64,000 nt of DNA from Dactylosporangium sp. AC04546 (GCF_022095675.1 NZ_JAHYSG010000031.1:1-64000), one strand, 5' to 3'; counted from the first letter of the stretch, positions 27,306 through 36,047 are shown. A program made the numbers and translations. The notes: generated by a model not told the origin, from the sequence alone.

Positions 27306-27332
27306 CAGACCATTGTGATCAGTCGTGGGTGA

Positions 27333-28388
27333 TCAGTCGTGGCGGTCGGGGGCGGGTATCGGTGCGCCGGTGTCGTCCCAGACGTTGCCGCTGTTCTGGC
27401 TGAGCGTGGTCTGCGTGCTGACGAGAATGGGGCAGACGTACTTCGACGCTCGCCCGAAGCGGTTGTTCACGACCGCGATGCCGGTGAGCGTGGCCGCGCC
27501 GCCGCCGCGGTGGGCGAAGTTCAGCGTGCAGGCGCCGCCGTCGAGCCAGTTGCCCTCGACCCGCAGGTCGCCGCTCGCCCCGCCCTCCTGGGTCACCTGG
27601 AACGCCGAGTTGCCGTCGCGGCCCGCGTCGAGCACGTTGTGCCGCAGCGTGATCCGCCGCTTGCCGAACGCCTCCACCGCGTCCCGGATGGCCGGCCCGC
27701 CGCCGAGGTCGTGCACCCACGAGTCCTGGAGGACCACGTCGTTGCCGGTCGCCTTGACGCCGTTGACGACGTTGTGGATGTTGACGCGGGTCAGGTTGGT
27801 GGCGCTGGCCCAGACCCCGTCGAGGCAGTCGCCGGCGTCGGCGGGCACGATCTCGACGTCCTCCAGCGTGGCGCTGCCCTCGACGTGGACGACGCCGCCG
27901 CACTTCGGCGCGCCGCCGCGGATCACCGAGTTGCGGATGGTCACCTTCTTGCCGGTGATCCGCACGAAGCCGCGGATGTCGGCGTTCTCGACGACCTGGT
28001 TGTCGGTGCCGTACGTCTGGTCGCCCGTGATGATCGTGAGCCGCGTGCCGGCGATGACCCCGGTGTTGGCGGCCGAGGGCTTGCCGGTGCGCTCGACGGC
28101 CTTCGGGGTCGCCTTCGGCGAGGCCGACGCCGAGCCCGACGTCGAGGGCGAGGCGGCCGCGGCGGAGCCGGCGGTGCCGGGCAGGCCGGCCATGCCAGCC
28201 GAGCGGCGGCTCTCCGGGGCGTCGCCGAGCCCGCGCTCGTCGGCGCTGGGGACGATCACCGGATACAGCAGGACGGATGTGAGCGCGATGGTGACCACGC
28301 CGGCGGTGGCCACGCCGATCGGCGCCCACGGCAGAGCCCGCCAGTCGGTTTGGCGGGGAGTAGTCGGAAGATCACCTTCGGTGGTCAC
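27333..28388 (-). CDS. Secreted or anchored right-handed beta-helix protein
   Basis: A 351-residue protein with a cytoplasmic tail of about 23 residues, a membrane helix (APIGVATAGVVTIALTSVLLYPVIVP), and a Ser/Ala/Pro-rich linker to about residue 85. The exterior domain has the short coils of a parallel beta-helix: RLTIITGDQTYGTDNQVVENADI, KKVTIRNSVIRGGAPKCGG, SATLEDVEIVPADAGDCLDGV, NLTRVNIHNVVNGVKATG and DVVLQDSWVHDLGG. This fold occurs in pectate lyases and other polysaccharide-acting proteins, but no lyase or hydrolase catalytic set can be identified. A carbohydrate-binding surface role is possible. Confidence 0.78.
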   Translation of the reverse strand: MTTEGDLPTTPRQTDWRALPWAPIGVATAGVVTIALTSVLLYPVIVPSADERGLGDAPESRRSAGMAGLPGTAGSAAAASPSTSGSASASPKATPKAVERTGKPSAANTGVIAGTRLTIITGDQTYGTDNQVVENADIRGFVRITGKKVTIRNSVIRGGAPKCGGVVHVEGSATLEDVEIVPADAGDCLDGVWASATNLTRVNIHNVVNGVKATGNDVVLQDSWVHDLGGGPAIRDAVEAFGKRRITLRHNVLDAGRDGNSAFQVTQEGGASGDLRVEGNWLDGGACTLNFAHRGGGAATLTGIAVVNNRFGRASKYVCPILVSTQTTLSQNSGNVWDDTGAPIPAPDRHD

Positions 28389-28478
28389 CGACCATTTCTA
28401 GTGGTACCAGAGTGACAATGTCCAGCCAGTGATGCAGGTGTTTATCGAAGTGTTTCCGCCATCTGGAGAAACGCCACC

Positions 28479-29972
28479 TCACAGCACGAACGCGTCGGTC
28501 CACAGCTGGCGCGACCGGCCGGACAGCGCCTCCAGCAGACCGACCGCCTGCCCGTCGGTCAGCGCCGCGACGAAGTCGACGATCGCCCGCCCGCGCGCCA
28601 TGCCGGCGGTGTCCAGCGGCGTGCCCGGCGCGAGGCCGTAGTCGGCGCCGGTGAGCCCGGCGACCTCGGCCTGGGCCAGCTCGACCAGGTCGTGCAGCCG
28701 GCGGGGGAGGCGCGCCTCCTCGTCGGGGTCGACGAGCCACGCGTGCAGCGCCTCGACCAGCGCCGCCAGCAGCCGCGCCTGGCCGCGCTGGTGCAGCGCC
28801 AGGTCGGGCCGCTCCAGCACGAAGCGGTGGTGGATGAACTTGAGGACCTGCACCTCGTGCCACTGGGCGGCGCCGAGCCGGACGTGGCCGGAGCGCACCG
28901 GCGGGTCGGGCCGCACGTGGATGGCGTCGATCAGGCGGCGCGTCCAGCGGGAGGAGAACCCGGCCACGGTCTGCTCCGAGTCGATCGATCCATCGAACGG
29001 TACGGCGAGCAGCCCGTCGACGAGCTCCAGCCGCACGTGCTCGACGGCCGCCCGGAAGGCGTCGTCGTCGCAGATCCAGTCGTCCTTGCGGCGCAGGTCG
29101 CGCCAGAGCAGCTCGACCGAGCGCCCGGGCCGCCGGCTGGTCGCCCGCAGGGCCTCGACGCTCATCCCGCGCAGCTCGGCCGCCTCGCGCTGCCAGGCGA
29201 TGAGCTCGGTGGCGACCGCGCCCTGCTGGAGCACCCCGACCCGGTGGAAGTCCTCCAGGTCGTGGATCGCGTACGCGATGTCGTCGGCGGTGTCCATGAC
29301 CGACGCCTCGGGGGTCTGCTGCCAGTCGGCCAGCCGCCCGGTGAACGGCGCGCGGGCCTGGCGCAGGTCGGTCAGCTCGGTGACGTAGGCGCCGAACTTG
29401 GCCGAGCCGTCGAGCGGGTCGCCGGCGGCGCCGCGGGGCGTCGGCTTGAGGTGCCGCGGGTGCGGGTGCGGGTAGGTGCGGCGGGTCCATGGGTACTTCA
29501 GCAGGGCCGCCCGCACCGCCGCGGTGAGGGCCAGGCCGGTCACGATCCGGTACGACTGCGCGTTGCCCTCGAAGCCGTCGGGCAGTCCGAGCCGCTCCCG
29601 GGCCAGCCGGTCGAGCACGTGCTCGCCGAGGTGCCCGAACGGCGGGTGCCCGAGGTCGTGGGCGAGCGACGCCGCCTCGACGACGTCGGCGTCGCAGCCG
29701 CCGAGCTTGTCCAGCAGCTCCCGTTCGGCGGGGTCGGTGGTCAGCCGCTCCACGATGGCCCGGGCCACGCTCGCCACCTTGAGGCTGTGGGTGAGCCGGT
29801 TGTGCACGAGCAGGCCGGAGCCGCCGGGGCTGATCACCTGGGTCACGCCGCCGAGGCGGGCGAAGAAGGGCGACGCGACGATCCGGTCGCGGTCGGCGCG
29901 GAACGGGTTGGCCGTCAGGTCGCCTGCCTTCTCGCCCTTCTCGCCGGCGAGCCGTTCCTCACGAAGATCCAT
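28479..29972 (-). CDS. dgt: Deoxyguanosinetriphosphate triphosphohydrolase-like protein
   Basis: A 497-residue HD-domain dNTP triphosphohydrolase that converts dNTP to deoxynucleoside and triphosphate. Metal ligands are in NRLTHSLKVASVARAI and in the HD motif ASLAHDLGHPPFGHLGE; a later Asp is in SVMDTADDIAYAIHDLEDF. The family helps control dNTP pools. ATG 29972 (MDLREERLAGEKGEKAGD) was chosen over a longer form because the upstream codons overlap the end of the methyltransferase gene. It lies 10 nt after that stop on the same strand, suggesting co-transcription. Confidence 0.9.
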   Translation of the reverse strand: MDLREERLAGEKGEKAGDLTANPFRADRDRIVASPFFARLGGVTQVISPGGSGLLVHNRLTHSLKVASVARAIVERLTTDPAERELLDKLGGCDADVVEAASLAHDLGHPPFGHLGEHVLDRLARERLGLPDGFEGNAQSYRIVTGLALTAAVRAALLKYPWTRRTYPHPHPRHLKPTPRGAAGDPLDGSAKFGAYVTELTDLRQARAPFTGRLADWQQTPEASVMDTADDIAYAIHDLEDFHRVGVLQQGAVATELIAWQREAAELRGMSVEALRATSRRPGRSVELLWRDLRRKDDWICDDDAFRAAVEHVRLELVDGLLAVPFDGSIDSEQTVAGFSSRWTRRLIDAIHVRPDPPVRSGHVRLGAAQWHEVQVLKFIHHRFVLERPDLALHQRGQARLLAALVEALHAWLVDPDEEARLPRRLHDLVELAQAEVAGLTGADYGLAPGTPLDTAGMARGRAIVDFVAALTDGQAVGLLEALSGRSRQLWTDAFVL

Positions 29973-29982
29973 AGGCGTCAGG

Positions 29983-30876
29983 TTACGCGGGCTTGCGGAC
30001 CTCGATGACGAACCCACTCGCAACCTGGGCCGCCATCGGGTGGTGGATCATGACCAGGTCCAGCAGCTTCAGCGGCGAGAGGAGCCAGGTCAGCGGGAGG
30101 ACCAGGCGGTACAGCTTCGCCGAGCCGAACGACAGCAGCATCGCCAGCCACTCCTGCAACACCCAGACCATGCCCGACGTCGGGCCGGCTCCCGGCTTGA
30201 CGCTGAGCACCTCGAACTGCGGGAACTGCTCCTTCAGGCCCACCTCCGTGTACCGCTGGAAGTCGTACGGCGAGGCGTGGAACGGCTGCATGAACGGGAC
30301 GAACACCAGCATGCGGCCACCCGGCTTGAGTACCCGGTGCATCTCGGCGATGTGCGCGGCCGGGTCGGGCACGTGCTCCAGCACCGCGATGCTGACCCCA
30401 CCGGCCAGGCTGTTGTCGGCCAGTGGCAGCCTGCGCAGGTCGGTGACGATGTCGACGTTGCCGTACGACCCGCCGTCCATGCAGACGATGCGCTCGTCGC
30501 GGCGGTGGGTGCCGCAGCCGAAGTCGGCGACCACGTCGCGGTCGAGGTCGAAGCTCTTGAGGAAGCCCCTGACCGCCCCGGGCCGGTTCATGACCGGCGA
30601 GAGGAGCTTGATCGCGGTCGGGTAGAGCCGGTGGAACCGGGTCTTGACGAACTCCTTCACCCGGTTGAGCGCGTCGGCCTTGAGCTCCCCGGACTCGAAG
30701 CCGCCGAACCTCAGCTGGGCGCCGCTGCGCCGGCCGGCGGTGCCGCACGAGGGGCACACGACGGTGTCGCGCAGCGGGTGGTGGCAGCTCGGGCACGCCA
30801 GAACCTCGGCGAGGCGGGCGTGCCGGGCCTGCGCGGTCGGCGCGAGCACGGGCGTGTCGGCGATGGTGTCGTTCAT
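29983..30876 (-). CDS. Class I SAM-dependent methyltransferase with N-terminal zinc ribbon
   Basis: A 297-residue methyltransferase. An N-terminal ribbon with CPSCHHPL and CPSCGTAG (four Cys) resembles Trm112-like zinc modules. The SAM site is DRDVVADFGCGTHRRDE, then MDGGSYGNVDIVTDL and VSIAVLEHVPDPAAHIAEMHRVLKPGGRMLVFVPF, the Methyltransf_11 pattern. The C-terminal third has a hydrophobic region (SAKLYRLVLPLTWLLSPLKLLDLV) that could touch the membrane. The substrate is unknown; similar proteins occur in glycan and lipid modification clusters. Confidence 0.85.
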   Translation of the reverse strand: MNDTIADTPVLAPTAQARHARLAEVLACPSCHHPLRDTVVCPSCGTAGRRSGAQLRFGGFESGELKADALNRVKEFVKTRFHRLYPTAIKLLSPVMNRPGAVRGFLKSFDLDRDVVADFGCGTHRRDERIVCMDGGSYGNVDIVTDLRRLPLADNSLAGGVSIAVLEHVPDPAAHIAEMHRVLKPGGRMLVFVPFMQPFHASPYDFQRYTEVGLKEQFPQFEVLSVKPGAGPTSGMVWVLQEWLAMLLSFGSAKLYRLVLPLTWLLSPLKLLDLVMIHHPMAAQVASGFVIEVRKPA

Positions 30877-30888
30877 CAGTCCCGCACG

Positions 30889-31662
30889 CTAGCGGACTTG
30901 GCGGGCCGCACAGGTGGGGTCGGCCGCACGTCGCTCGATCAGTGCCTCGATCCCGTCGAGCAGGCGGTCGAGGCCGAACTCGAAGTCCTCGTCGGGGTCG
31001 CCCGGCGGCAGGTTCAGGATGCCCGACTTGATCAGCTCGCCGACTGCCGGGAACCGCGCGGGGTCCACCAGCCGGGTGAGCAGCCGGCCGTAGGTCTGGA
31101 TCGCCTCGTCGGGGGTGGTGCCCGCCGCCGTGGCCGAGGCGGTCATATCGGCGGTGAGCAGCGCCCAGTTCCGCACCAGGCCGGCCAGCGTCATGATCGC
31201 GGACAGCTTCTCGTACTCCTCGAGGCCGGTGTCGCGCAGCACGGTCAGCCCGTAGTTCATCCAGCTGATCTGGTTGGGCGTCAGCGGCGGGCCGGCGATC
31301 GGCACCCGGATCACCCAGGGCACGCTGCGCAGCAGGGCGAGGTGGTCGCGGGCGAACCGGACCAGCCCGGCGCGCCAGCCCTCGCCGTCGACCGGCTCCG
31401 GCGCGGGGCCGATCGCGGCGTCCACCATGAGGTCGAGCAGCTCCTGCTTGGCGGTCACGTAGCGGTACAGCGACATGGTCGCGGCCCCGAGCTCGGACGC
31501 CACCCGGCCCATCGACACCGCGGCGAGGCCCTCGTTCGTCGCCACCTTCACGCCCGCCGCGACGATCCCGTCCAGCGTGAGGCCGGGCTTCGGCCCCTTG
31601 CCGGGCCGGGCGCGCAGGCCCCAGGCCGCGGCCAGGTTGGTGGGGATCGTGTCGTCGGTCAT
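30889..31662 (-). CDS. TetR-family transcriptional regulator of the divergent ABC exporter
   Basis: A 257-residue regulator. The HTH spans about residues 30-75 (LDGIVAAGVKVATNEGLAAVSMGRVASELGAATMSLYRYVTAKQELLDL), followed by a helical ligand-binding domain of the TetR_C type with DLMVDAAIGPAPEPVDGEGW and VDPARFPAVGELIKSG. ATG 31662 is used. It is divergent from a DrrAB-like ABC exporter across 81 nt that carries two perfect inverted repeats, the standard layout of a drug-responsive repressor controlling itself and its exporter. The inducer is unknown. Confidence 0.92.
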   Translation of the reverse strand: MTDDTIPTNLAAAWGLRARPGKGPKPGLTLDGIVAAGVKVATNEGLAAVSMGRVASELGAATMSLYRYVTAKQELLDLMVDAAIGPAPEPVDGEGWRAGLVRFARDHLALLRSVPWVIRVPIAGPPLTPNQISWMNYGLTVLRDTGLEEYEKLSAIMTLAGLVRNWALLTADMTASATAAGTTPDEAIQTYGRLLTRLVDPARFPAVGELIKSGILNLPPGDPDEDFEFGLDRLLDGIEALIERRAADPTCAARQVR

Positions 31663-31691
31663 TGACTCAGCATTCTACTTCTGCGTATAAC
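31662..31691 (+). promoter_or_regulatory. Candidate promoter of the ABC exporter
   Basis: TTGACT (31662-31667) and TATAAC (31686-31691) are spaced by 18 nt. The -10 lies inside the first TetR palindrome, so repressor binding would block polymerase. On the other strand TAGAAT (complement of 31672-31677) could be the regulator's -10. Inferred from sequence only. Confidence 0.5.
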
Positions 31692-31719
31692 TTACGCAGT
31701 AGTGCGTATGGCATACGCA
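31681..31719. promoter_or_regulatory. Twin palindromic operators for the TetR regulator
   Basis: Site 1 CTGCGTATAACTTACGCAG (31681-31699) has perfect 7-bp arms; site 2 TGCGTATGGCATACGCA (31703-31719) has perfect 7-bp arms with a 3-nt centre. Both share the TGCGTA half-site. Their centres are 21 bp apart, two helical turns, so two dimers could bind the same face. They lie between the divergent TetR and ABC genes. Confidence 0.85.
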
Positions 31720-31743
31720 GTAATCTTACAGGGGGAGCCCGTC

Positions 31744-32697
31744 ATGGCAGACGACCTCGCGATCGAGGCCACCGGCCTCGCGAAGTCCTACGGCAAGCTC
31801 AAGGTCCTCACGGGAGTCGACCTGCGGGTCGCGCCGGGCACGGTGTTCTCGCTGCTCGGCCCGAACGGCGCCGGCAAGACCACGGTCGTGCGCATCCTGG
31901 CCACGCTCATGCGGCCGGACGGCGGGACCGCGCGGGTCGCCGGCCACGACGTCGTCGCGCGGCGCCACCTCGTCCGCCGGCGGATCAGCCTCACGGGGCA
32001 GTACGCGGCGGTGGACGGACTGCAGACCGGCTTCGAGAACCTGCGGATGATGGGCCGGCTCAGCGGCCTGTCGCGGGGCGCCGCGCGGCAGCGGGCGGTC
32101 GAGCTCATCGAGCGCTTCGACCTCACGGCCGCCGCCCACCGGCGGGTGGCGACCTACTCCGGCGGTATGCGACGCCGCCTCGACCTGGCCGCCGGCCTGG
32201 TCGGCCAGCCGGCCGTGATCTTCCTCGACGAGCCGACCACGGGCCTGGACCTGCCCAGCCGTCAGGCGATGTGGGAGGTCATCGGCGGGCTGGTGGACGC
32301 CGGGGTGACCGTCTTCCTGACCACGCAGTACCTCGAAGAAGCCGACCAGCTCGCCGACCGCATCGCCGTCGTGGACCACGGCCGAGTGGTCGCCGAGGGC
32401 AGCCCGGCCGAGCTCAAGCACCGCTTCGGCGACCAGCGCCTCGACCTCGACCTGGCCTCCGGCGACGCCTGGCGCGCCGCGCTCGACCTCCTCGGCGACC
32501 GGGTCGTGCAGCATGACGCCGAGCGCCTCACGCTGGGCGTCACCACGGACGGCAGCGCGGCCCACGTCCGCTCGGTCCTGGACGAGATCGACCCGCACCG
32601 CTCGGCGGTCCGCCGCTTCTCGCTGCACAGCGCGACCCTCGACGACGTCTTCCTGTCGCTCACCGCCACCCCCCGCAAGGAGACCGCCAATGTCTAG
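31744..32697 (+). CDS. ABC transporter ATP-binding protein, DrrA-type
   Basis: A 317-residue ATPase of the daunorubicin-resistance class of ABC exporters. Walker A GPNGAGKTT, Q-loop region RRISLTGQYAAVDG, signature YSGGMRRRLDLA, Walker B VIFLDEPTTGLDL and H-loop FLTTQYLEEAD are all intact. The C-terminal extension (RLDLDLASGDAWRAAL to SLHSATLDDVFLSLT) is typical of DrrA proteins. ATG 31744 follows AGGGGGAG; the earlier ATG at 31708 lies inside an operator. Its stop overlaps the permease start by 8 nt. Likely exports a hydrophobic drug or own metabolite. Confidence 0.95.
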   Translation: MADDLAIEATGLAKSYGKLKVLTGVDLRVAPGTVFSLLGPNGAGKTTVVRILATLMRPDGGTARVAGHDVVARRHLVRRRISLTGQYAAVDGLQTGFENLRMMGRLSGLSRGAARQRAVELIERFDLTAAAHRRVATYSGGMRRRLDLAAGLVGQPAVIFLDEPTTGLDLPSRQAMWEVIGGLVDAGVTVFLTTQYLEEADQLADRIAVVDHGRVVAEGSPAELKHRFGDQRLDLDLASGDAWRAALDLLGDRVVQHDAERLTLGVTTDGSAAHVRSVLDEIDPHRSAVRRFSLHSATLDDVFLSLTATPRKETANV

Positions 32698-33448
32698 CGC
32701 GACCGTTCAGTGGATCACCATGGGCGGCCGCTCGCTGCGGCTCGGCCGGCGCAACGTCGAGGCGCTGCTCATGTCGGTGGCGCTGCCGGTGATGCTGATG
32801 GTGGTTTTCGTGTACCTCTTCGGCGGCGCGATCCAGACCGGCACCGAGTACGTCACCTATGTCGTGCCGGGCGTCATGCTGCTGTGCGTCTCGTTCGGCT
32901 CGGCGATGACGGCGGTCTCGGTCGCCAGCGACATGTCCGAGGGCATCGTCGACCGCTTCCGCTCCCTCGACGTCGGCGGCGCGGCCGTGCTCGCCGGGCA
33001 CGTCACCGCGAGCCTGGCCCGCAACGTGGGGTCCAGCGCGCTGGTCTTCGGCGTGGCGTTCCTGCTCGGGTTCCGGCCCCACGCCGACGCCGGGCAGTGG
33101 CTCGCCGCGGCCGGCATCCTGGTGCTCGTCATCGCCGCGGTGTCGTGGCTGGCGGCCGCGCTGGGCCTGCTCGCCCGCACGCCCGAGGCGGCGAGCGGCT
33201 ACACCTTCTTCATCACCTTCCTGCCGTACGCCAGCAGTGCCTTCGTCCCGATCGACACCATGCCGTCCTGGTTGCGCGGCTTCGCGAGCCACCAGCCGGT
33301 CACCCCGATCACCGAGAGCCTGCGTGGCCTGCTGCTGGACCAGCCGGTCGGGGGCGCGCCGTGGCGGGCGATCGCCTGGTGCGTGGGCATCATGGCGGTC
33401 GCGATCGTGGCCGCCGCGCTGCTGTTCCGGGCCCGCACCCGCACGTAG
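32690..33448 (+). CDS. ABC-2 type permease, DrrB-type
   Basis: A 252-residue membrane partner of the preceding ATPase with six hydrophobic segments (ALLMSVALPVMLMVVFVYLF, TYVVPGVMLLCVSFGSAMT, SSALVFGVAFLLGF, LAAAGILVLVIAAVSWLAAALGLL, FITFLPYASSAFVP, AIAWCVGIMAVAIVAAALLF). It ends in a short basic tail (RARTRT). The ABC-2 signature region around TPEAASGYTFFITFLPYASSAF is present. Start ATG 32690 lies inside the end of the ATPase gene, ensuring coupled translation. Confidence 0.93.
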   Translation: MSSATVQWITMGGRSLRLGRRNVEALLMSVALPVMLMVVFVYLFGGAIQTGTEYVTYVVPGVMLLCVSFGSAMTAVSVASDMSEGIVDRFRSLDVGGAAVLAGHVTASLARNVGSSALVFGVAFLLGFRPHADAGQWLAAAGILVLVIAAVSWLAAALGLLARTPEAASGYTFFITFLPYASSAFVPIDTMPSWLRGFASHQPVTPITESLRGLLLDQPVGGAPWRAIAWCVGIMAVAIVAAALLFRARTRT

Positions 33449-33466
33449 CGCTCCGCGCGGGCCGGG

Positions 33467-33504
33467 CGGCGGCGTGACCCTGTGGGGAGGGGGTCACGCC
33501 GCCG
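33467..33504. terminator. Strong bidirectional terminator hairpin
   Basis: CGGCGGCGTGACCC (33467-33480) and GGGTCACGCCGCCG (33491-33504) form a perfect 14-bp stem with a 10-nt loop. It sits between the exporter permease stop and the convergent msrB stop, so it can end both transcripts. The plus-strand side is followed by TTCTCGTTCG rather than a pure T-run. Confidence 0.85.
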
Positions 33505-33515
33505 TTCTCGTTCGC

Positions 33516-33920
33516 CTAGCGGGGGTCGAGCCTGATCGACAGGCTGTTGACGCAGTGGCGGGTGTCCTTCTCGGTCATCCGCTCGCCGCGGAAGACGTGG
33601 CCCAGGTGCGAGTCGCAGCGGGCGCAGCGGATCTCGGTGCGGACCATGCCGTGGGAGCGGTCCTCGATCTCCTTGACGGTGCCGGGGATGGCATCGTCGA
33701 AGCTCGGCCAGCCGCAGTGCGAGTCGAACTTCGTCGTGCTGTCGAACAGCTGCGCGCCGCAGGCCCGGCAGCTGTAGACGCCGTCGGTCTTGGTGCTCAC
33801 GTACTCGCCGCTCCACGGCGCCTCGGTGCCGGCGCGGCGCAGCACCCGGAACTCCTCCGGGGACAGCCGCACCCGCCATTCCTCGTCGGTCGTGGGCAGG
33901 CTGACAAGTGGCTCGGTCAT
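33516..33920 (-). CDS. msrB: Peptide-methionine (R)-S-oxide reductase
   Basis: A 134-residue MsrB that repairs the R-epimer of methionine sulfoxide in proteins. The two zinc-binding pairs are CRAC and CARC, the substrate region is FDSHCGWPSFDDAIPG, and the catalytic Cys is in TRHCVNSLSI near the C-terminus. Length is normal for the single-domain enzyme, with no MsrA fusion. It has no signal peptide, so it is cytoplasmic. ATG 33920 is the start. Confidence 0.96.
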   Translation of the reverse strand: MTEPLVSLPTTDEEWRVRLSPEEFRVLRRAGTEAPWSGEYVSTKTDGVYSCRACGAQLFDSTTKFDSHCGWPSFDDAIPGTVKEIEDRSHGMVRTEIRCARCDSHLGHVFRGERMTEKDTRHCVNSLSIRLDPR

Positions 33921-34065
33921 GTCTCAACGGTAAGCCGGACCGGGTTCGGCGACCATTACGGCTCACGAACGCGCCGGCCGCCCCGTGACGTCCCTCCGGC
34001 CTGGCTCGTTGAGCCGCCCGAAAGCCGTAATTCGGACTTTTAGGAATTCTCGGGGTGGCGAGTCG

Positions 34066-34956
34066 ATGAGGTTGCTCTACAAGGCCGTGGCGGCCGGCGC
34101 CGTCGGCGCGGCCGGCCTGACCGCACTGGCGGCACCGGCATCGGCGGCCGCGGCGCATCGGGCCGACGGCTGCGACCTGCTCCAGGGGGCGTTGTCGCTG
34201 TGCGAGACCACGTTCCCCGGGCCGTCCTCGTACGGCGACGGCTACGGCGCCGCCCACCCCGTGACCCACACGTGGGGCGACTGGTCCCCGCCGGCCTCGG
34301 GCTCCACCTCCGGCTCCGACTCCGGTCAGGGTGGCCCTGCTCACGGCTCCGACCACGGTGGCGGTGGCTCTGGCAGCGGCGGCTATGGCGGGCCGTCGGG
34401 CCAGGGTGGCTCCGCTCACCGCTCCGGCCACGGCAGCGGTGGCTCTGGCAGCGGCGGCTACGGCGGGCCGTCCGGCCAGGGCGTTCCTGGCGGCGGCGGT
34501 GGTGCCGGCAACGGCACCCCGGGTGGCGGCTCCGGCGGCGACACGCCCGGCGGCGGGACCGGCAACGGCACGCCGGGCGGTGGTGGAAGTGGCGCGCCGG
34601 GCGGTGGTGGCGTGACCGGAGTGCCCGGTGGGGCCGGCGGCGTCGGTGGTCCTGGTGGTCCCGGTGGCTCGGGTGGCGTGACCGGGATGCCCGCCGGCGG
34701 CGTGGCCGGCTCGGCCTCGGGCGGCAGCGGCGCGGCGGCCACGTTCGGCGAGCTTCCGGTGACGGGCACGTCGTCGCCGCTGCTCACCACGGTAGGCTTC
34801 GCGCTCATCGTCGGCGGCGCCGGAATCCTCTATCTCACCCGCCTGGGCGACCGCGGCGAGGAGGGTGAGGCGCCACGGGTACCGTCGCCCCGTGACCGGC
34901 GACCCGCGCCGAACCGCCGCCGTCGCCCCCAGCCGCAGCCGACCCGCCGCGGCTGA
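34066..34956 (+). CDS. Gly-rich LPXTG-type surface protein
   Basis: A 296-residue exported protein. Signal peptide MRLLYKAVAAGAVGAAGLTALAAPASA; then a short domain with two Cys (DGCDLLQGALSLCETTFPGP) that recalls small hydrophobic chaplin-like or wall proteins only loosely; then 150 residues of Gly/Ser/Pro repeats (two copies of SGSGGYGGPSGQG). The sorting signal LPVTG is at residues 230-234, followed by a hydrophobic helix (LLTTVGFALIVGGAGILYLT). The tail after the helix is unusually long, about 43 residues, rich in Arg and Pro. A sortase would attach it to the wall; none is encoded in the window. Confidence 0.8.
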   Translation: MRLLYKAVAAGAVGAAGLTALAAPASAAAAHRADGCDLLQGALSLCETTFPGPSSYGDGYGAAHPVTHTWGDWSPPASGSTSGSDSGQGGPAHGSDHGGGGSGSGGYGGPSGQGGSAHRSGHGSGGSGSGGYGGPSGQGVPGGGGGAGNGTPGGGSGGDTPGGGTGNGTPGGGGSGAPGGGGVTGVPGGAGGVGGPGGPGGSGGVTGMPAGGVAGSASGGSGAAATFGELPVTGTSSPLLTTVGFALIVGGAGILYLTRLGDRGEEGEAPRVPSPRDRRPAPNRRRRPQPQPTRRG

Positions 34957-34995
34957 CACCCCGCCGGCCCGGCCGCCGCGGGTTAGAGTCCGAGC

Positions 34996-36018
34996 ATGGC
35001 CGATGCGCTGGAGATCGAGGTCGCGGGCAGGCCGGTCCGGCTGACCAGCCCCGACAAGGTGTACTTCCCGGAGCGTGGCTTCACCAAGCGGGACGTCTTC
35101 GAGTACTACCTGGCCGTCGGTGACGGCATCATGCGAGCCCTGAGCAGCCGCCCGACGACCCTGCAGCGGTTCCCCGAGGGCATCGGCGGCGAGATGTTCT
35201 TCCAGAAGCGCGTCCCGACCAGGGGCGTCCCGCCGTGGATCGAGACGGCCAACATCGCGTTCCCGAGCGGCCGCCGGGCCGACGAGCTCTGCCCCGCCGA
35301 CCTGGCCCACGTGGCCTGGGCGGCCCAGATGGGCACGATCGTCTTCCACCCGTGGCCGGTCCGCAGCGCTGCGGTGGACAACCCGGACGAGCTGCGCATC
35401 GACCTGGACCCGCAGCCGGGCACCGACTTCGCCGACGCGGCCGTGGTGGCCGAGGAGCTGAAGGCGATCCTGGACGAGCTGGGCTTCACCGGTTGGCCGA
35501 AGACCTCGGGCGGCCGCGGCGTCCACGTGTACGTCCGAATCCGTCCACAGTGGACCTTCGTGGAGGCGAGGCGAGCGGTGATCGCCCTGGCCCGCGAGCT
35601 GGAACGCCGCCGCCCCGACCTGGCCACGACCAGCTGGTGGAAGGAGGAGCGCGGCGAGCGCGTCTTCATCGACTTCAACCAGATGGCCCGCGACCGCACG
35701 ATCGCGTGCGCGTACTCGCTTCGCGCCAACCCCAGGGCGACGGCGTCGACCCCGCTGACCTGGGCCGAACTCCCGGACGTGGACCCGAACGACTTCGACC
35801 TGCGCACGGTCCCCGAACGCTTCGCCAAGCTGGGCGACCCGCACGCCGCGATCAACGACGAGGCGTACGACATCACCCCCCTGCTGGAGTGGGCCGAACG
35901 GGACGCGGCGAACGGTCAGGGCGACATGCCCTATCCGCCGGAGTACCCAAAGATGGAGGGCGAGCCGATGCGCGTCCAGCCCAGCCGCGCCCGCCGCCCC
36001 GCGGAGGACCCGTCCTGA
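34996..36018 (+). CDS. LigD-type DNA polymerase/primase domain protein
   Basis: A 340-residue stand-alone polymerase domain of the LigD (archaeo-eukaryotic primase) superfamily. Landmarks are SPDKVYFPERGFTKRDVFEYYLAV, QKRVPTRGVPPWIET, the catalytic acidic pair in LRIDLDPQPG, KTSGGRGVHVYVRI, and RVFIDFNQMARDRTIACAYSLRA. In bacterial end joining this domain fills gaps and adds nucleotides at double-strand breaks. It is not fused to a ligase or nuclease; an ATP-dependent ligase is encoded 2 kb away on the other strand. No Ku gene is in the window. ATG 34996 is the start. Confidence 0.93.
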   Translation: MADALEIEVAGRPVRLTSPDKVYFPERGFTKRDVFEYYLAVGDGIMRALSSRPTTLQRFPEGIGGEMFFQKRVPTRGVPPWIETANIAFPSGRRADELCPADLAHVAWAAQMGTIVFHPWPVRSAAVDNPDELRIDLDPQPGTDFADAAVVAEELKAILDELGFTGWPKTSGGRGVHVYVRIRPQWTFVEARRAVIALARELERRRPDLATTSWWKEERGERVFIDFNQMARDRTIACAYSLRANPRATASTPLTWAELPDVDPNDFDLRTVPERFAKLGDPHAAINDEAYDITPLLEWAERDAANGQGDMPYPPEYPKMEGEPMRVQPSRARRPAEDPS

Positions 36019-36047
36019 CCCCGCCACGGCAGAGGGGTTGTGTCGTC

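Noticed and set aside
31702..31743. Longer ABC ATPase start at 31702 or 31708
   Set aside because: The codons would overlap the second TetR palindrome and have no ribosome site; ATG 31744 has AGGGGGAG at proper spacing.
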